A stretch of DNA of 64,000 nucleotides from Vreelandella sp042466685. Its GTDB lineage: Bacteria > Pseudomonadota > Gammaproteobacteria > Pseudomonadales > Halomonadaceae. Below the pieces are notes generated by a model. That model worked only from the letters and a program-made list of their open reading frames with translations, was not told where the DNA came from and did no database searches. Made by a program: the position numbers and the translations under genes. Below, piece by piece: positions 40,787-49,684 of the stretch (the stretch's first letter is position 1; the number at the start of each line of letters is the position of its first letter). The DNA is taken from positions 4,712,001 through 4,776,000 of the forward strand of contig NZ_CP170448.1 of assembly GCF_042466685.1 (NCBI RefSeq). Direction: 5' to 3'.

Positions 40787-41712
40787 GGGGCGCTTTTCAC
40801 AACTTTGGCAGGTTGACGGCAGTGGCTGATCGCCTGAATCAGTGCCTCAATGGCCTTGGGGCGAGGAAAACTTGCCCGCCAGGCGATCGCCACGGTGCGC
40901 GAGGGCGCTGGGTCAACAAAGGGTCGGCTGGCCAGCATGGCATTTTCATACTGGTCGGTACCCAGAGCCGACTGCGGCAGCACCGTGATACCTAATCGAG
41001 AGGCCACCATATGGCGAATGGTCTCAAGCGACCCGCCTTCCGCAATCAGCGTATTGTTGGGGCTGTTGAGCTTTTGGGTAATCGCCGGGCAGGCTTCCAG
41101 AATTTGATCGCGGAAGCAGTGGCCTTCACCAAGCAGCAGCAGGCGCTCTTCGAGTAAGTCCTCTTTATTGATCGCCTCCCGCTCGACCCAAGGGTGATTG
41201 GCGGGGATGAGCACTTCAAAGGCTTCGTCGTAGATCGGCTTGGTCACTACATCGGTTTCGGTAAACGGCAACGCGACAATAATCACATCCAGCTCGCCGC
41301 TTCTTAGCTTGCCGCGCAGCGTTCCGGTCATGCCCTCTTCAATATACAGCGGCATTTGCGGGGCCGCGTTCGCCAGGGCAGGCACTAAATGGGGAAACAG
41401 GTAGGGCCCAATGGTGTAAATCGCCCCTATGCGCAGCGGGTTGGCCAACTGATCCTTGCCCGCACTGGCGAGCTGAAAAATCAGACTGCTCTGCTCCAGC
41501 ACACGCTGGGCCTGAGCGACGATCTTTTCACCCAGCGGGGTAACCTGTACGGTGGATTTGGATCGCTCAAACAGCGGCGTTTCGAGCTCTTCTTCCAGCT
41601 TTTTTACCGCCACCGAGAGTGTGGGCTGCGAAACGTGGCAGCGCTCTGCCGCGCGACCAAAGTGGCGCTCCTGGGCAAGGGTTACGATGTAGCGAAGTTC
41701 TGTTAAAGTCAT
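40783..41712 (-). CDS. oxyR: Hydrogen peroxide-inducible activator OxyR
   Basis: A 309-residue LysR-type regulator. The N-terminal helix-turn-helix lies in HFGRAAERCHVSQPTLSVAV. The redox pair is intact: C199 in LGEGHCFRDQ and C208 in LEACPA, at the same numbers as in E. coli OxyR, so it should form the peroxide-dependent disulfide. The family-typical PLYIEEGMTGTLRGKLRSGE also fits. It is upstream of and coupled to recG. The 158-bp gap to the divergent yeeZ gene has no recognisable OxyR site that I could find. Confidence 0.96.
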   Translation of the reverse strand: MTLTELRYIVTLAQERHFGRAAERCHVSQPTLSVAVKKLEEELETPLFERSKSTVQVTPLGEKIVAQAQRVLEQSSLIFQLASAGKDQLANPLRIGAIYTIGPYLFPHLVPALANAAPQMPLYIEEGMTGTLRGKLRSGELDVIIVALPFTETDVVTKPIYDEAFEVLIPANHPWVEREAINKEDLLEERLLLLGEGHCFRDQILEACPAITQKLNSPNNTLIAEGGSLETIRHMVASRLGITVLPQSALGTDQYENAMLASRPFVDPAPSRTVAIAWRASFPRPKAIEALIQAISHCRQPAKVVKSAP

Positions 41713-41879
41713 AGCGGTGCCAGTGGCATCCTCTCGTAGCAGCGTGCGACTAACAAAGTGGCAGTCAGCGGGATGGAAAGGACAAGCAAGCTCTGCCGTC
41801 GGTTTTCTTATCCGACAATCTCATATCTAGTAGAGACTTTGCATCTAATAGGGAATATTAATCAAGAGGAGTGAGCACG

Positions 41880-42761
41880 GTGAAGCTAACCGTACTGATT
41901 ATCGGCTGTGGCGATATAGGGATCAACCTTGGGCGTGAGTTACTCGAGGAAGGACACGAGGTGATAGGCCTACGGCGTAATGTGGAAGCCTTAAAAGGCA
42001 CCGGCATTAAACCGCTGGCGTTAGACCTGGATAGCCTTGAAGACGCCGCTGCCAAAAGCCTGCCCCAAGCTGACTACGTGGTTTATACCGTCAGCGCTGA
42101 CCGTTTCGAAGAGAGCGCCTATCAAAGCGCCTACCCTGAAGGCTTAAAGCGCGTGCTAGGCGTGATGGAACAGCACAAAACACCTCCGCGCCGGGTGTTT
42201 TTTGTTTCTTCGACCAGTGTGCACGGCCAGCAGGAGGGCGAAGTAGTCAATGAAGAGAGCCCCACTGACTCCACGAGCTTCTCGGGCATACTGATGCGCG
42301 AAGCCGAACAGACGCTAATCAATCACTCCCTGCCCGGCACGGTGATTCGCTTTTCCGGCATTTATGGGCCAGGCCGCGACCGGCTGATTCATCAGGTGGC
42401 CGAAGGGCGTGTGGCCGCGATCACGCCTGTGGTTTACTCCAATCGCATTCACCGCGACGACTGCACCGGCATGATTGCGCACCTGATTCGCTATCAGGAG
42501 CGCGGTGAAACGCTGGCGGATATCTACCTGGGTAGCGACTGCGAACCGGTCACCATGCATAACGTCATGATGTGGCTGGCCGAGCAGCTCAAAGTAGAGG
42601 CCACTGAGACCATGCAGTCGCCTTTACGTCGGCGCACTAGTAAACGCTGTGATAACCAGCGCATATTGAGCACTGGCTATCAGTTCCGCTTCCCCAGCTA
42701 CCGCGAAGGCTATGCACAGGTGCTAAAAGAGGGCGGTTTTCTAGAGCTAAATAAAGCCTAA
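41880..42761 (+). CDS. NAD(P)-binding SDR/epimerase-like protein YeeZ
   Basis: A 293-residue extended-type Rossmann protein. Seen: LIIGCGDIGINLGRELLEEG at the N-terminus, DYVVYTVSADRFEESAYQSA, RRVFFVSSTSVHGQQEGEVV and the later VIRFSGIYGPGRD with RIHRDDCTGMIAHL, as in YeeZ. The usual YxxxK is not clearly kept, as in many atypical SDRs, so catalytic activity is uncertain. The second GTG (41880) is preferred over that at 41871 because AGAGGAG ends directly at the first. It stands alone between oxyR and ridA. Confidence 0.82.
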   Translation: MKLTVLIIGCGDIGINLGRELLEEGHEVIGLRRNVEALKGTGIKPLALDLDSLEDAAAKSLPQADYVVYTVSADRFEESAYQSAYPEGLKRVLGVMEQHKTPPRRVFFVSSTSVHGQQEGEVVNEESPTDSTSFSGILMREAEQTLINHSLPGTVIRFSGIYGPGRDRLIHQVAEGRVAAITPVVYSNRIHRDDCTGMIAHLIRYQERGETLADIYLGSDCEPVTMHNVMMWLAEQLKVEATETMQSPLRRRTSKRCDNQRILSTGYQFRFPSYREGYAQVLKEGGFLELNKA

Positions 42762-42767
42762 ATCGAC

Positions 42768-43157
42768 CTAGTCACCGATAACCATTACCGCTTCCGCTTC
42801 CACTTGGCTGCCTTTGGGCAGCGCTTTAACGCCAACGGCAGCGCGGGCGGGGAAAGGAGCGGTGAAGAACTCTTCCATGACTTGGTTAACAATCGCAAAG
42901 TTATCCAAATCCACCAGATACAGATTCAGTTTAACGATATCACTTAGCGAGCCCGCCGCTTCTTCACACACTGCTTGCAGATTGGTGAAGACCTGGCGCG
43001 CCTGGGCTTCAAAATCTTCAGACACAATCGCCATGGTGGCGGGATCAAGCGGAATTTGGCCGGAGAGATACACTGTGTTGCCCGCTTTAATGGCCTGGGA
43101 GTAAGGGCCAATAGCCGCGGGGGCTTTGCTGGTGTTGATAACAGCTTTATTGCTCAT
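42768..43157 (-). CDS. ridA: RidA-family enamine/imine deaminase
   Basis: A 129-residue trimeric protein that hydrolyses reactive enamines formed by PLP enzymes. Seen: TSKAPAAIGPYSQAIKAGNT with the family PYSQA motif, YLSGQIPLDPAT, NLQAVCEEAAGSLSDIVKLN, and the active-site arginine in FPARAAVGVKALPKGSQVEAE. It lies 98 bp downstream of spoT on the same strand, the common position in pseudomonads, and may share its transcript. Confidence 0.95.
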   Translation of the reverse strand: MSNKAVINTSKAPAAIGPYSQAIKAGNTVYLSGQIPLDPATMAIVSEDFEAQARQVFTNLQAVCEEAAGSLSDIVKLNLYLVDLDNFAIVNQVMEEFFTAPFPARAAVGVKALPKGSQVEAEAVMVIGD

Positions 43158-43255
43158 AGGTTGGTTCGCTCCTGTAGTAGGTAATACTTAATTATTTGAT
43201 ACTGAAAAATAGCGATCGCTGCCAATTTTTTATCGGCATATCGTTATATACGCCG

Positions 43256-45403
43256 TTAATTGGCGAGTCGGGTTATCTTGCCAACGTTGGGAAGATTACG
43301 GATACGCTTAATAATACGCGCCAAATGCACGCGGCCTTTCACCGACAGGGTCAGATTGACGGTGGAAAGGCGGGCATCACGCTCTTCAATGCCAATCCGT
43401 TCAATATTAGCATCGGCATCGGTGACCAGCCCGGCAAGCTCTGCGACTAATCCGCGGCGGCTCTCAATCTCGATACGCAACGCAACCGGGAAGTCTTCAT
43501 CAATAGTGTCCGACCACTCCAGCGCGAAGAGCTTATCCGGATCATTTTTATCGGCGAAGTTCTTATCCACCACGTTTTTACACTCAGCGCGATGCACCAC
43601 CAAGCCTTTACCCGTGGAGAGGTGGCCAACCACCGGATCGCCAGGGAGTGGATGGCAACAGCGCGCAAAGTTGACCACCATGCCTTCGCTGCCGCTGATC
43701 ATCACGGCTTTGCTACCGTCAACGCCTGCTGAAGGCTCATAGGTTTCATCACCATGGGCTGCATCCACCAGGCGACGAGCCACCACGTGGGTCATGCGAT
43801 TACCCAACCCTAACGACTCCAATAGCGACTCTTCGGAAGTCACATCCAGCTCTTTGAAGGCCCGCTTGAGGACACTCTCATCCAGCTCTTCCAGGCTGGT
43901 ATCGAAGGGCGCCAGTGCTTTATTAAGTAATCGCCGCCCCAGCATGATCGCTTCTGTCTGCTGCTGATATTTTAGCGCGTGACGAATAGCCGAACGCGCC
44001 TTTGCCGTGGTCACAAAGTTAAGCCAGGCAAGGTTTGGCTTAGCACCAGGAGCGGTAATAATTTCCAGTGTCTGGCCACTCTCTAAGCGTGTCGAAAGCG
44101 GTGCCAAGTGGCGATCAATACGGCAGGCGATGCAGTTATTGCCGATATCCGTATGCACGGAGTAGGCGAAGTCGATTACGGTCGCGCCCTGGGGGAGCTC
44201 CATAATGTCGCCTTTAGGCGTGAACACGTAGATATCGTCAGGAAACAGGTCGTTTTTAACGTGTTCGATAAACTCCAGCGAGTCGCCGGCGTGACGCTGC
44301 ATTTCCAGCAGCCCTTTCACCCAGGCGCGGGCGCGGGCGTGACTGCCTTCGGCAATCGGATGCGAGGTCTGGCCCGCCTTGTAAAGCCAGTGGGCGGCGA
44401 TGCCGTTATTGGCCATCGCTTCCATTTCGCGGGTGCGTATCTGTACCTCAATAGGCATACCCCGGGAACCAAACAGGGTGGTATGCAGGCTCTGGTAACC
44501 GTTAGCTTTGGGGATCGCAATATAGTCTTTAAAACGGCCCGGCACCGGCTTATAGAGGTTATGTACTACGCCCAGAATACGGTAACAGCTGGCCACGTCT
44601 TCGGTGATGATGCGAAACCCAAACACGTCCATAATTTCGGCAAAGGGTTTACGCTGATCGCGCATCTTTTTATAGATCGACAGCAGATGCTTTTGGCGGC
44701 CTACCACCGTGCCGTTAAGCGCGTCGTCATCCAGGCTCTTTTGCAGCGAAGACTGTATTTCGCGCATAGCGCTGCGCCGATGCCCCCGCGCACTGGCAAC
44801 GGCGCGTTTGATACGCTCCGCACGCATAGGGTGAATCGCTTGAAAGGAGAGATCCTCAAGCTCAATACGAATCGTATTGATGCCCAGCCGCCCGGCGATT
44901 CGGGCGTATATCTCCAGGGTTTCGCGGGCGATGCGGCGCTTCTTATCAGGGCGCAAGGCACCCAGGGTGCGCATATTGTGCAGCCGGTCGGCCAGCTTAA
45001 CGATGATGACGCGAATGTCCCGCGACATCGCCAGCACCATTTTCTGAAAGTTTTCCGCCTGGGCAACGGCTTTGTCTTCAAAGGTGATCTGGGTAAGTTT
45101 GGAGACCCCATCCACCAGCTCTGCCACCGGTTTACCAAACTGGGCCTCCAGGGCTTTTTTGGATACGCCAGTGTCTTCGATAACGTCATGCAGCATGGCG
45201 GCCATCAGGCTTTGATGATCCATGTGCATATTGGCAAGAATATTCGCCACCGCGAGCGGGTGGGTAACGTAGGGCTCACCGGAACGCCGCCGCTGGCCGT
45301 CGTGGGCCTGCTCAGCGTAGTAAAAGGCGCGTTTGACCTGCTGGATCTCATCCGGGGGTAAATAGCCGCCGAGTCTATCGGCCAGGTCATCAATGGTGAA
45401 CAT
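43256..45403 (-). CDS. spoT: Bifunctional (p)ppGpp synthetase/hydrolase SpoT
   Basis: A 715-residue RSH protein. The HD hydrolase domain near the N-terminus includes HPLAVANILANMHMDHQSLM and MLHDVIEDTGV with its metal residues intact; the synthetase domain follows with DVFGFRIITEDVASCYRILG and GYQSLHTTLFG; then come the TGS domain (DIYVFTPKGDIMELPQGATV) and a C-terminal ACT domain (RIEIESRRGLVAELAGLVTD). Because the HD motif is kept, it should both make and degrade (p)ppGpp. The order gmk-rpoZ-spoT is conserved in gammaproteobacteria. Confidence 0.97.
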   Translation of the reverse strand: MFTIDDLADRLGGYLPPDEIQQVKRAFYYAEQAHDGQRRRSGEPYVTHPLAVANILANMHMDHQSLMAAMLHDVIEDTGVSKKALEAQFGKPVAELVDGVSKLTQITFEDKAVAQAENFQKMVLAMSRDIRVIIVKLADRLHNMRTLGALRPDKKRRIARETLEIYARIAGRLGINTIRIELEDLSFQAIHPMRAERIKRAVASARGHRRSAMREIQSSLQKSLDDDALNGTVVGRQKHLLSIYKKMRDQRKPFAEIMDVFGFRIITEDVASCYRILGVVHNLYKPVPGRFKDYIAIPKANGYQSLHTTLFGSRGMPIEVQIRTREMEAMANNGIAAHWLYKAGQTSHPIAEGSHARARAWVKGLLEMQRHAGDSLEFIEHVKNDLFPDDIYVFTPKGDIMELPQGATVIDFAYSVHTDIGNNCIACRIDRHLAPLSTRLESGQTLEIITAPGAKPNLAWLNFVTTAKARSAIRHALKYQQQTEAIMLGRRLLNKALAPFDTSLEELDESVLKRAFKELDVTSEESLLESLGLGNRMTHVVARRLVDAAHGDETYEPSAGVDGSKAVMISGSEGMVVNFARCCHPLPGDPVVGHLSTGKGLVVHRAECKNVVDKNFADKNDPDKLFALEWSDTIDEDFPVALRIEIESRRGLVAELAGLVTDADANIERIGIEERDARLSTVNLTLSVKGRVHLARIIKRIRNLPNVGKITRLAN

Positions 45404-45435
45404 CTACCGCGCCTCTATCGGTTTCGTTGAAAACG

Positions 45436-45693
45436 TTAGTCGTCGATATGAGTAGGCGCCATCGCCGGGCGCGGACGAACAGCGGCTTCAACGGGCTCGT
45501 CGAGCACAGTGTGGTCGACCAGGCCTGCGGCAATTTCACGCAGCGCCATCACCGTCGGTTTATCGTTTTCCCAGGGTAGCAGCGCATCACGAGAGCCGCG
45601 TGCCAGCTGGCGAGCCCGCTGGGTGGAAATCATTACCAGCTTGAAACGGTTTTCAACATTTTCAAGACAATCTTCAACGGTTACGCGAGCCAT
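45436..45693 (-). CDS. rpoZ: DNA-directed RNA polymerase omega subunit
   Basis: An 85-residue protein starting MARVTVEDCLENVENRFKLV, the almost invariant omega N-terminus, with TQRARQLARG and DKPTVMALREIAAG. It assists beta' folding and forms one of the ppGpp sites on polymerase. The ATG at 45693 is preceded by AGGAAGG; an open frame extends a further 27 codons upstream but is not conserved sequence. It lies between gmk and spoT. Confidence 0.96.
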   Translation of the reverse strand: MARVTVEDCLENVENRFKLVMISTQRARQLARGSRDALLPWENDKPTVMALREIAAGLVDHTVLDEPVEAAVRPRPAMAPTHIDD

Positions 45694-45811
45694 GGGAGCC
45701 TTCCTGTTATGACGGAACCGGGCCGACGCCGTTAAAAAGTTGAAAACGGCATCGACCCAGCGGAAAAAACGCATTTAAAGCCGTATTAAAAACACGGTAG
45801 AACCGAATAGA

Positions 45812-46444
45812 TTACTCGACCGTAGGCGCCTGTGACAAGAGCGCAGCCAACAGCGGCGCGTGACGCTCGCTCATTACCGGTAGGCTTAAGCGACGGCTGA
45901 TCACCAGCGACTGTAACTCCTGCAGTGCTGTGGTGAAGTCATCGTTAACAACGAGGTAATCATATTCATGGTAATGGGACATTTCACTCACCGCATCGCG
46001 CATGCGACGGGCAATAATGGCATGCTCATCGGTGCCGCGGCTAGCGAGGCGCCGCTCAAGCTCGTTGCGGGAAGGCGGCAGAATAAAAATCGACACCGCA
46101 TCCGGCATTTGCTCGCGCACCTGCTGGGCGCCCTGCCAGTCGATTTCGAGGATGACGTCCTGCCCCGCAGCCAGCAATACCTCTACCGCTTGGCGCGAGG
46201 TGCCGTAGTAATTATCAAATACTTTGGCATACTCGAAGAACTCACCCCGCGTGATCATCGCTTCAAACTCGGCCACATTGGTAAAATGGTAATTCACGCC
46301 ATCCACCTCACCCTCACGCTTGGCACGCGTGGTGTGCGACACCGATACTTGAATCCCATCCAGGCTTTCGATTAGCTCGCGCACCAAGCTAGTCTTGCCA
46401 GCACCCGACGGGGCAGAAACGATAAACAGCGTACCTTGGGACAT
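45812..46444 (-). CDS. gmk: Guanylate kinase
   Basis: A 210-residue enzyme that phosphorylates GMP to GDP. Seen: P-loop SAPSGAGKTSLVRELIESLD near the N-terminus, the GMP-binding SVSHTTRAKREGEVDGVNYH, GEFFEYAKVFDNYYGTSRQA and DVILEIDWQGAQQVRE. Length matches E. coli Gmk (207). It is first in gmk-rpoZ-spoT and divergent from the extensin-like gene. Confidence 0.97.
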   Translation of the reverse strand: MSQGTLFIVSAPSGAGKTSLVRELIESLDGIQVSVSHTTRAKREGEVDGVNYHFTNVAEFEAMITRGEFFEYAKVFDNYYGTSRQAVEVLLAAGQDVILEIDWQGAQQVREQMPDAVSIFILPPSRNELERRLASRGTDEHAIIARRMRDAVSEMSHYHEYDYLVVNDDFTTALQELQSLVISRRLSLPVMSERHAPLLAALLSQAPTVE

Positions 46445-46594
46445 GAAGTACTTTCCCTTCAGTTAGCGAAAAATAAGTGGCGGAATAGAAGTAAAAGCAA
46501 GTTGAGCGACTGCATCAGAGCAGTAAAGCTGCGCAGTATCGCACACCCAGCGCGACGACTGTAGCGTTTGGCGATGACATACAGGGAGGTAGGC

Positions 46595-47290
46595 ATGCGC
46601 AGTACGCTGTTTATTTTAGCCTTGATTGGCTTGGGCGTAGCCCTGCAAAAAGGCGTCATAGAGATTCCTCGCCACTGGGCGCCCTGGGCACCGCTGCATA
46701 TTGATGACCCTATCACTCCGGTCACGCAACTTAAGCTAAGCCGCTTGGCGGATGACCGGGCAGGCTGTTTAGCTGCGTTAGATACCGCTCCCGAAGGCGA
46801 GTTACGCTACACGCCGCTAGCTGATTACAACCCCACAGCGAGTTGTCCGCTTTCCAATGTCGTGCGCATGCAGTCAAGCGATGTCGCGTTTAACCAAAGC
46901 TTCGTGGCTTCCTGCCCCATGGCACTGGCCTGGGTCATGTATGAGCGCCATGCGTTACAGCCTGCCGCCGAGGAGATTATGGGCAGCCGAGTAAGTCAGG
47001 TTAATCACGTGGGTAGTTTTGCCTGTCGTAATGTTTACGGACGCGAAACCGGACGACGTAGTGAACACGCTACTGCCGAAGCGTTGGATGTCGTGGGATT
47101 TCAATTTGAAAACGGCCAACGTATTACGCTGATTAATGACTGGGATGATAACGGCGAGGTGGGGGAGTTTTTACGCGCCGCACGGGATGGCGCCTGCGAT
47201 ACCTTCGGTAATGTATTGGGCCCTGATTACAACGCCGCGCATGCCGATCACTTTCATATGGGCATGCGCGGATTTCGGCTGTGTCGTTAA
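46595..47290 (+). CDS. Extensin-like C-terminal domain protein
   Basis: A 231-residue protein with an N-terminal hydrophobic anchor or uncleaved signal (MRSTLFILALIGLGVALQKG), then the extensin-family domain. The latter has cysteines in AGCLAALD, SCPLSN and SFACRNVYGR, the SEHATAEALDVVGFQF segment, and a C-terminal HADHFHMGMRGFRLCR, whose His and Asp residues resemble the metal site of LAS-type peptidoglycan peptidases. A periplasmic cell-wall role is likely but not shown. The ATG at 46595 is preceded by AGGGAGG. Confidence 0.85.
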   Translation: MRSTLFILALIGLGVALQKGVIEIPRHWAPWAPLHIDDPITPVTQLKLSRLADDRAGCLAALDTAPEGELRYTPLADYNPTASCPLSNVVRMQSSDVAFNQSFVASCPMALAWVMYERHALQPAAEEIMGSRVSQVNHVGSFACRNVYGRETGRRSEHATAEALDVVGFQFENGQRITLINDWDDNGEVGEFLRAARDGACDTFGNVLGPDYNAAHADHFHMGMRGFRLCR

Positions 47291-47295
47291 TCGCT

Positions 47296-47318
47296 CAACC
47301 TCAACTTATTCGAGGTTG
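47296..47318. terminator. Short hairpin between convergent genes
   Basis: CAACCTC (47296-47302) pairs with GAGGTTG (47312-47318) around a 9-nt loop. It begins 6 bp after the extensin-like stop and covers the stop of the lipoprotein gene. There is no strong T run, so terminator activity is uncertain. Confidence 0.4.
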
Positions 47319-47557
47319 ATGTCATCTTCGTCTGTGGCGGCACCGGTGGCAGCACCAACGCCACCGCCGATAACAGCGCCTTGAACGACGCTCCCCCCCG
47401 TTACCGCGGCGGCACCCGCTCCCACGGCAGCACCGACACCGGCGCCGCTCGTCGCGCGCTCGCCAGTGGAGGTACCGCAGCCTGCCAAGCCAATGGTTAA
47501 CGCCATTACCGCGCCAAGTGTCACTATACGCATCGAATTCAATACCTGAATGTGCAT
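47306..47557 (-). CDS. Small glycine-zipper lipoprotein
   Basis: An 83-residue lipoprotein precursor: signal peptide with lipobox LAGC, then a serine/threonine linker and a Gly/Ala-rich zipper (GAGVGAAVGAGAAAVTGG, GAVIGGGVGAATGAAT) and an acidic tail DEDDINLE. Glycine zippers of this kind span or associate with the outer membrane. The ATG at 47557 is selected because AAGGAG lies six bases before it; the open frame continues upstream without coding character. Its stop lies inside the hairpin shared with the convergent extensin gene. Confidence 0.8.
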   Translation of the reverse strand: MHIQVLNSMRIVTLGAVMALTIGLAGCGTSTGERATSGAGVGAAVGAGAAAVTGGSVVQGAVIGGGVGAATGAATDEDDINLE

Positions 47558-47649
47558 GATCATCTCCTTATGGGGTTCTGCTCTTACACAGTAGAAAGGA
47601 TTCAACGTTTTAGCCATATTAATTATCACTGTTCGATAACTAGGCAACG

Positions 47650-48879
47650 TCAGGCACGCTGCGTCACGGCGCCATAGGTGCGCTTTTCCAGCCAGCGCCC
47701 GCCGGCGAAAATCACCAGCCCGCAGAGCGCCAAACTAGCGCCTACTAAGCCGGTGCTGGACCAGCTAAAGCCCGCACTGATGGCCAACCCCGCCAGCCAA
47801 GCGCCTAACGCATTGGCACCGTTAAAGGCTGCGTGGTTAAGCGAGGCCGCCATGGTTTGGGCATCTTCCGCCACATCCATTAAGCGGGTTTGTAAAGAAG
47901 GCGCCAGCGCCATACTGGTACCCACTAGGCCGACGAACAGCAGTCCTGTCCAAACGTTATTGGCGGCAAAGTAAAACAGTCCCTGAACCACCCCACACCA
48001 GAGCAGGATGGTCGGAATCGCGCGCATCAGGTTTTTATCCGCCATGCGCCCGCCGATTAAATTCCCGGCAATCGAGCCCAGGCCGAAGATCACCAGTACC
48101 AACGGCCCCAGGGCTTCGCTCATACCTGCTTGCTGGGTCAATGTCGGCATCACATAGCTAAAAATAGCGAACATACCGCCGCAGCCAATGCAGGCGAGCG
48201 CCAGCGTAACCAAGACACGCTGCTTAAGCAGCGCTGTCAGCTCACGTACCGGGCTTGCGAGGTCATCAACGGGCTGCACCGGTACATATAGGCGAATCAA
48301 CAGGGCGGTAAGCAACGCAATGCCGCCAACGCCTGCAAAGGCGATCTGCCAGCCAAACAGATTGCCCGTCCAGGTGCCTAGCGGTGCGCCAATCAAAATC
48401 GCCACGGTTAAACCCATCATCACGCGAGAGATAGCCCGCGCCCGTTGGTCTATCGGTACGGCGCCCGCGGCCACTAGCGCCGCGATGCCAAAATAGGCGC
48501 CATGGGGCAGGCCAGCCAGAAAACGCAGACCCACAAACGACCAGAAACCCGGCGCCATGGCACTGGCAATATTGCCCGCTGCAAACACCAGCATCAGGAT
48601 AATTAATAGCAGCCGCCTTGGCACTCGTGCGGCCAGCGCTGAAATCAGCGGCGCGCCGACCACCACGCCCAGGGCATAGCTGCTTATTGCATAACCCACT
48701 TGAGGCACGGTCACCGCTAAATCACCCGCCACACGGTTCATCAAGCCCATAATAACGAACTCGCTGGTGCCAATCCCAAAGCCACCTAACGCCAACACAA
48801 ACTCGGCCAACCGCGGGTTACGCGCCAGCCCTTGAGACGACGCCTGATCTTGAGATAACGATGTTGTCGAATCCTGCAT
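47650..48879 (-). CDS. MFS efflux transporter, DHA1 family (YdhP-like)
   Basis: A 409-residue permease with 12 membrane segments. Seen: LGGFGIGTSEFVIMGLMNRV in TM1, the loop 2-3 motif with AARVPRRLLLIILMLVFAAG, and the TM5 antiporter-type motif MGLTVAILIGAPLGTWTGNL, typical of drug/arabinose-type exporters such as YdhP. Direct repeats of the two halves are evident. A 7-bp palindrome lies 15 bp upstream of the start, suggesting local repression. Substrate unknown. Confidence 0.9.
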   Translation of the reverse strand: MQDSTTSLSQDQASSQGLARNPRLAEFVLALGGFGIGTSEFVIMGLMNRVAGDLAVTVPQVGYAISSYALGVVVGAPLISALAARVPRRLLLIILMLVFAAGNIASAMAPGFWSFVGLRFLAGLPHGAYFGIAALVAAGAVPIDQRARAISRVMMGLTVAILIGAPLGTWTGNLFGWQIAFAGVGGIALLTALLIRLYVPVQPVDDLASPVRELTALLKQRVLVTLALACIGCGGMFAIFSYVMPTLTQQAGMSEALGPLVLVIFGLGSIAGNLIGGRMADKNLMRAIPTILLWCGVVQGLFYFAANNVWTGLLFVGLVGTSMALAPSLQTRLMDVAEDAQTMAASLNHAAFNGANALGAWLAGLAISAGFSWSSTGLVGASLALCGLVIFAGGRWLEKRTYGAVTQRA

Positions 48880-48893
48880 GCTTAACTCCTTGG

Positions 48894-48913
48894 GATACCG
48901 CCCTGTCGGTATC
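48894..48913. promoter_or_regulatory. Palindrome upstream of the MFS gene
   Basis: GATACCG (48894-48900) and CGGTATC (48907-48913) form a perfect 7-6-7 inverted repeat 14 bp before the MFS start codon. The size and position suit a TetR-type operator or a leader hairpin. No TetR gene is adjacent. Confidence 0.4.
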
Positions 48914-49069
48914 TCGATTAGCGCTAAATGATCGCAGGATTAGACGAAAGTAGAAACACGCTGCGTTTAAAAAGTTAGCGGGCGAAGGGGCTCATCCAAA
49001 TGGGTTTAATCCCATTAGTGTTCTAGCTTTGTTAGTGTGCTTTTTTATTTCTCAATACCCGAGACGTTC

Positions 49070-49681
49070 ATGAACCTAGATGCCATTGAGCACGCCATGG
49101 CGGCACTTGCCAAGGCCGACCCGGATATCGCCCGTGCCCTGCCTCTAGTGGGGGCGCCCTCGCCTCGCCAGCGCGACCAGGGTTTTGCGACATTTTTCTC
49201 AACCATCGTTAGCCAACAGCTATCCACCGAAGCGGCCCGTGCGATTATGGGTCGTGTCAATACACTGCTGCCCGAGCTGCATGCCAAGGCAGTGATGGAG
49301 GTAGAGGATCAAGCGCTGCGCGATGCGGGGCTCTCCTGGCGTAAAATCGAGTATGCCAAAGGGCTGGCAGAAGCAGAGTTGGCAGGCACTTTTAGCGCCG
49401 CGGGGCTGGAACAGCTAAGCGACGACGAGGCGATTGCCGCGATTACCAAGCTGCGCGGCTTTGGCCGCTGGAGTGCGGAGATCTACCTAATGTTCTCGCT
49501 AAAACGCCCGGATATATTCCCCGCTGATGATCTTGCTCTGCGAGTGGCGCTTGGCCGCTTAAAAGGCATGGACAACAAACCCACGCCTAAGCAAGCCCGC
49601 CAGTTGGTGGAGCACTGGTCGCCCTGGCGCAGCGTGGGTTCGCTGTTTCTGTGGCACTACTATCGCGGCGAGCCGCTTTAA
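49070..49681 (+). CDS. DNA-3-methyladenine glycosylase II-like HhH-GPD protein
   Basis: A 203-residue base-excision glycosylase of the AlkA/MAG family, lacking the N-terminal AlkA domain. Seen: FFSTIVSQQLSTEAARAIMG, a helix-hairpin-helix ITKLRGFGRWSAEIYLMFSL, and the catalytic aspartate in FPADDLALRVALGRL. The C-terminal WSPWRSVGSLFLWHYY is typical. The ATG at 49070 is chosen because similarity begins there. It would remove alkylated bases such as 3-methyladenine. Convergent with the pirin gene. Confidence 0.9.
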   Translation: MNLDAIEHAMAALAKADPDIARALPLVGAPSPRQRDQGFATFFSTIVSQQLSTEAARAIMGRVNTLLPELHAKAVMEVEDQALRDAGLSWRKIEYAKGLAEAELAGTFSAAGLEQLSDDEAIAAITKLRGFGRWSAEIYLMFSLKRPDIFPADDLALRVALGRLKGMDNKPTPKQARQLVEHWSPWRSVGSLFLWHYYRGEPL

Positions 49682-49684
49682 ATA

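Noticed and set aside
44108..45361. 417-codon plus-strand frame antisense to spoT
   Set aside because: It lies wholly opposite a firm spoT gene and is His/Gly/Arg-rich as expected for a shadow of a high-G+C gene.
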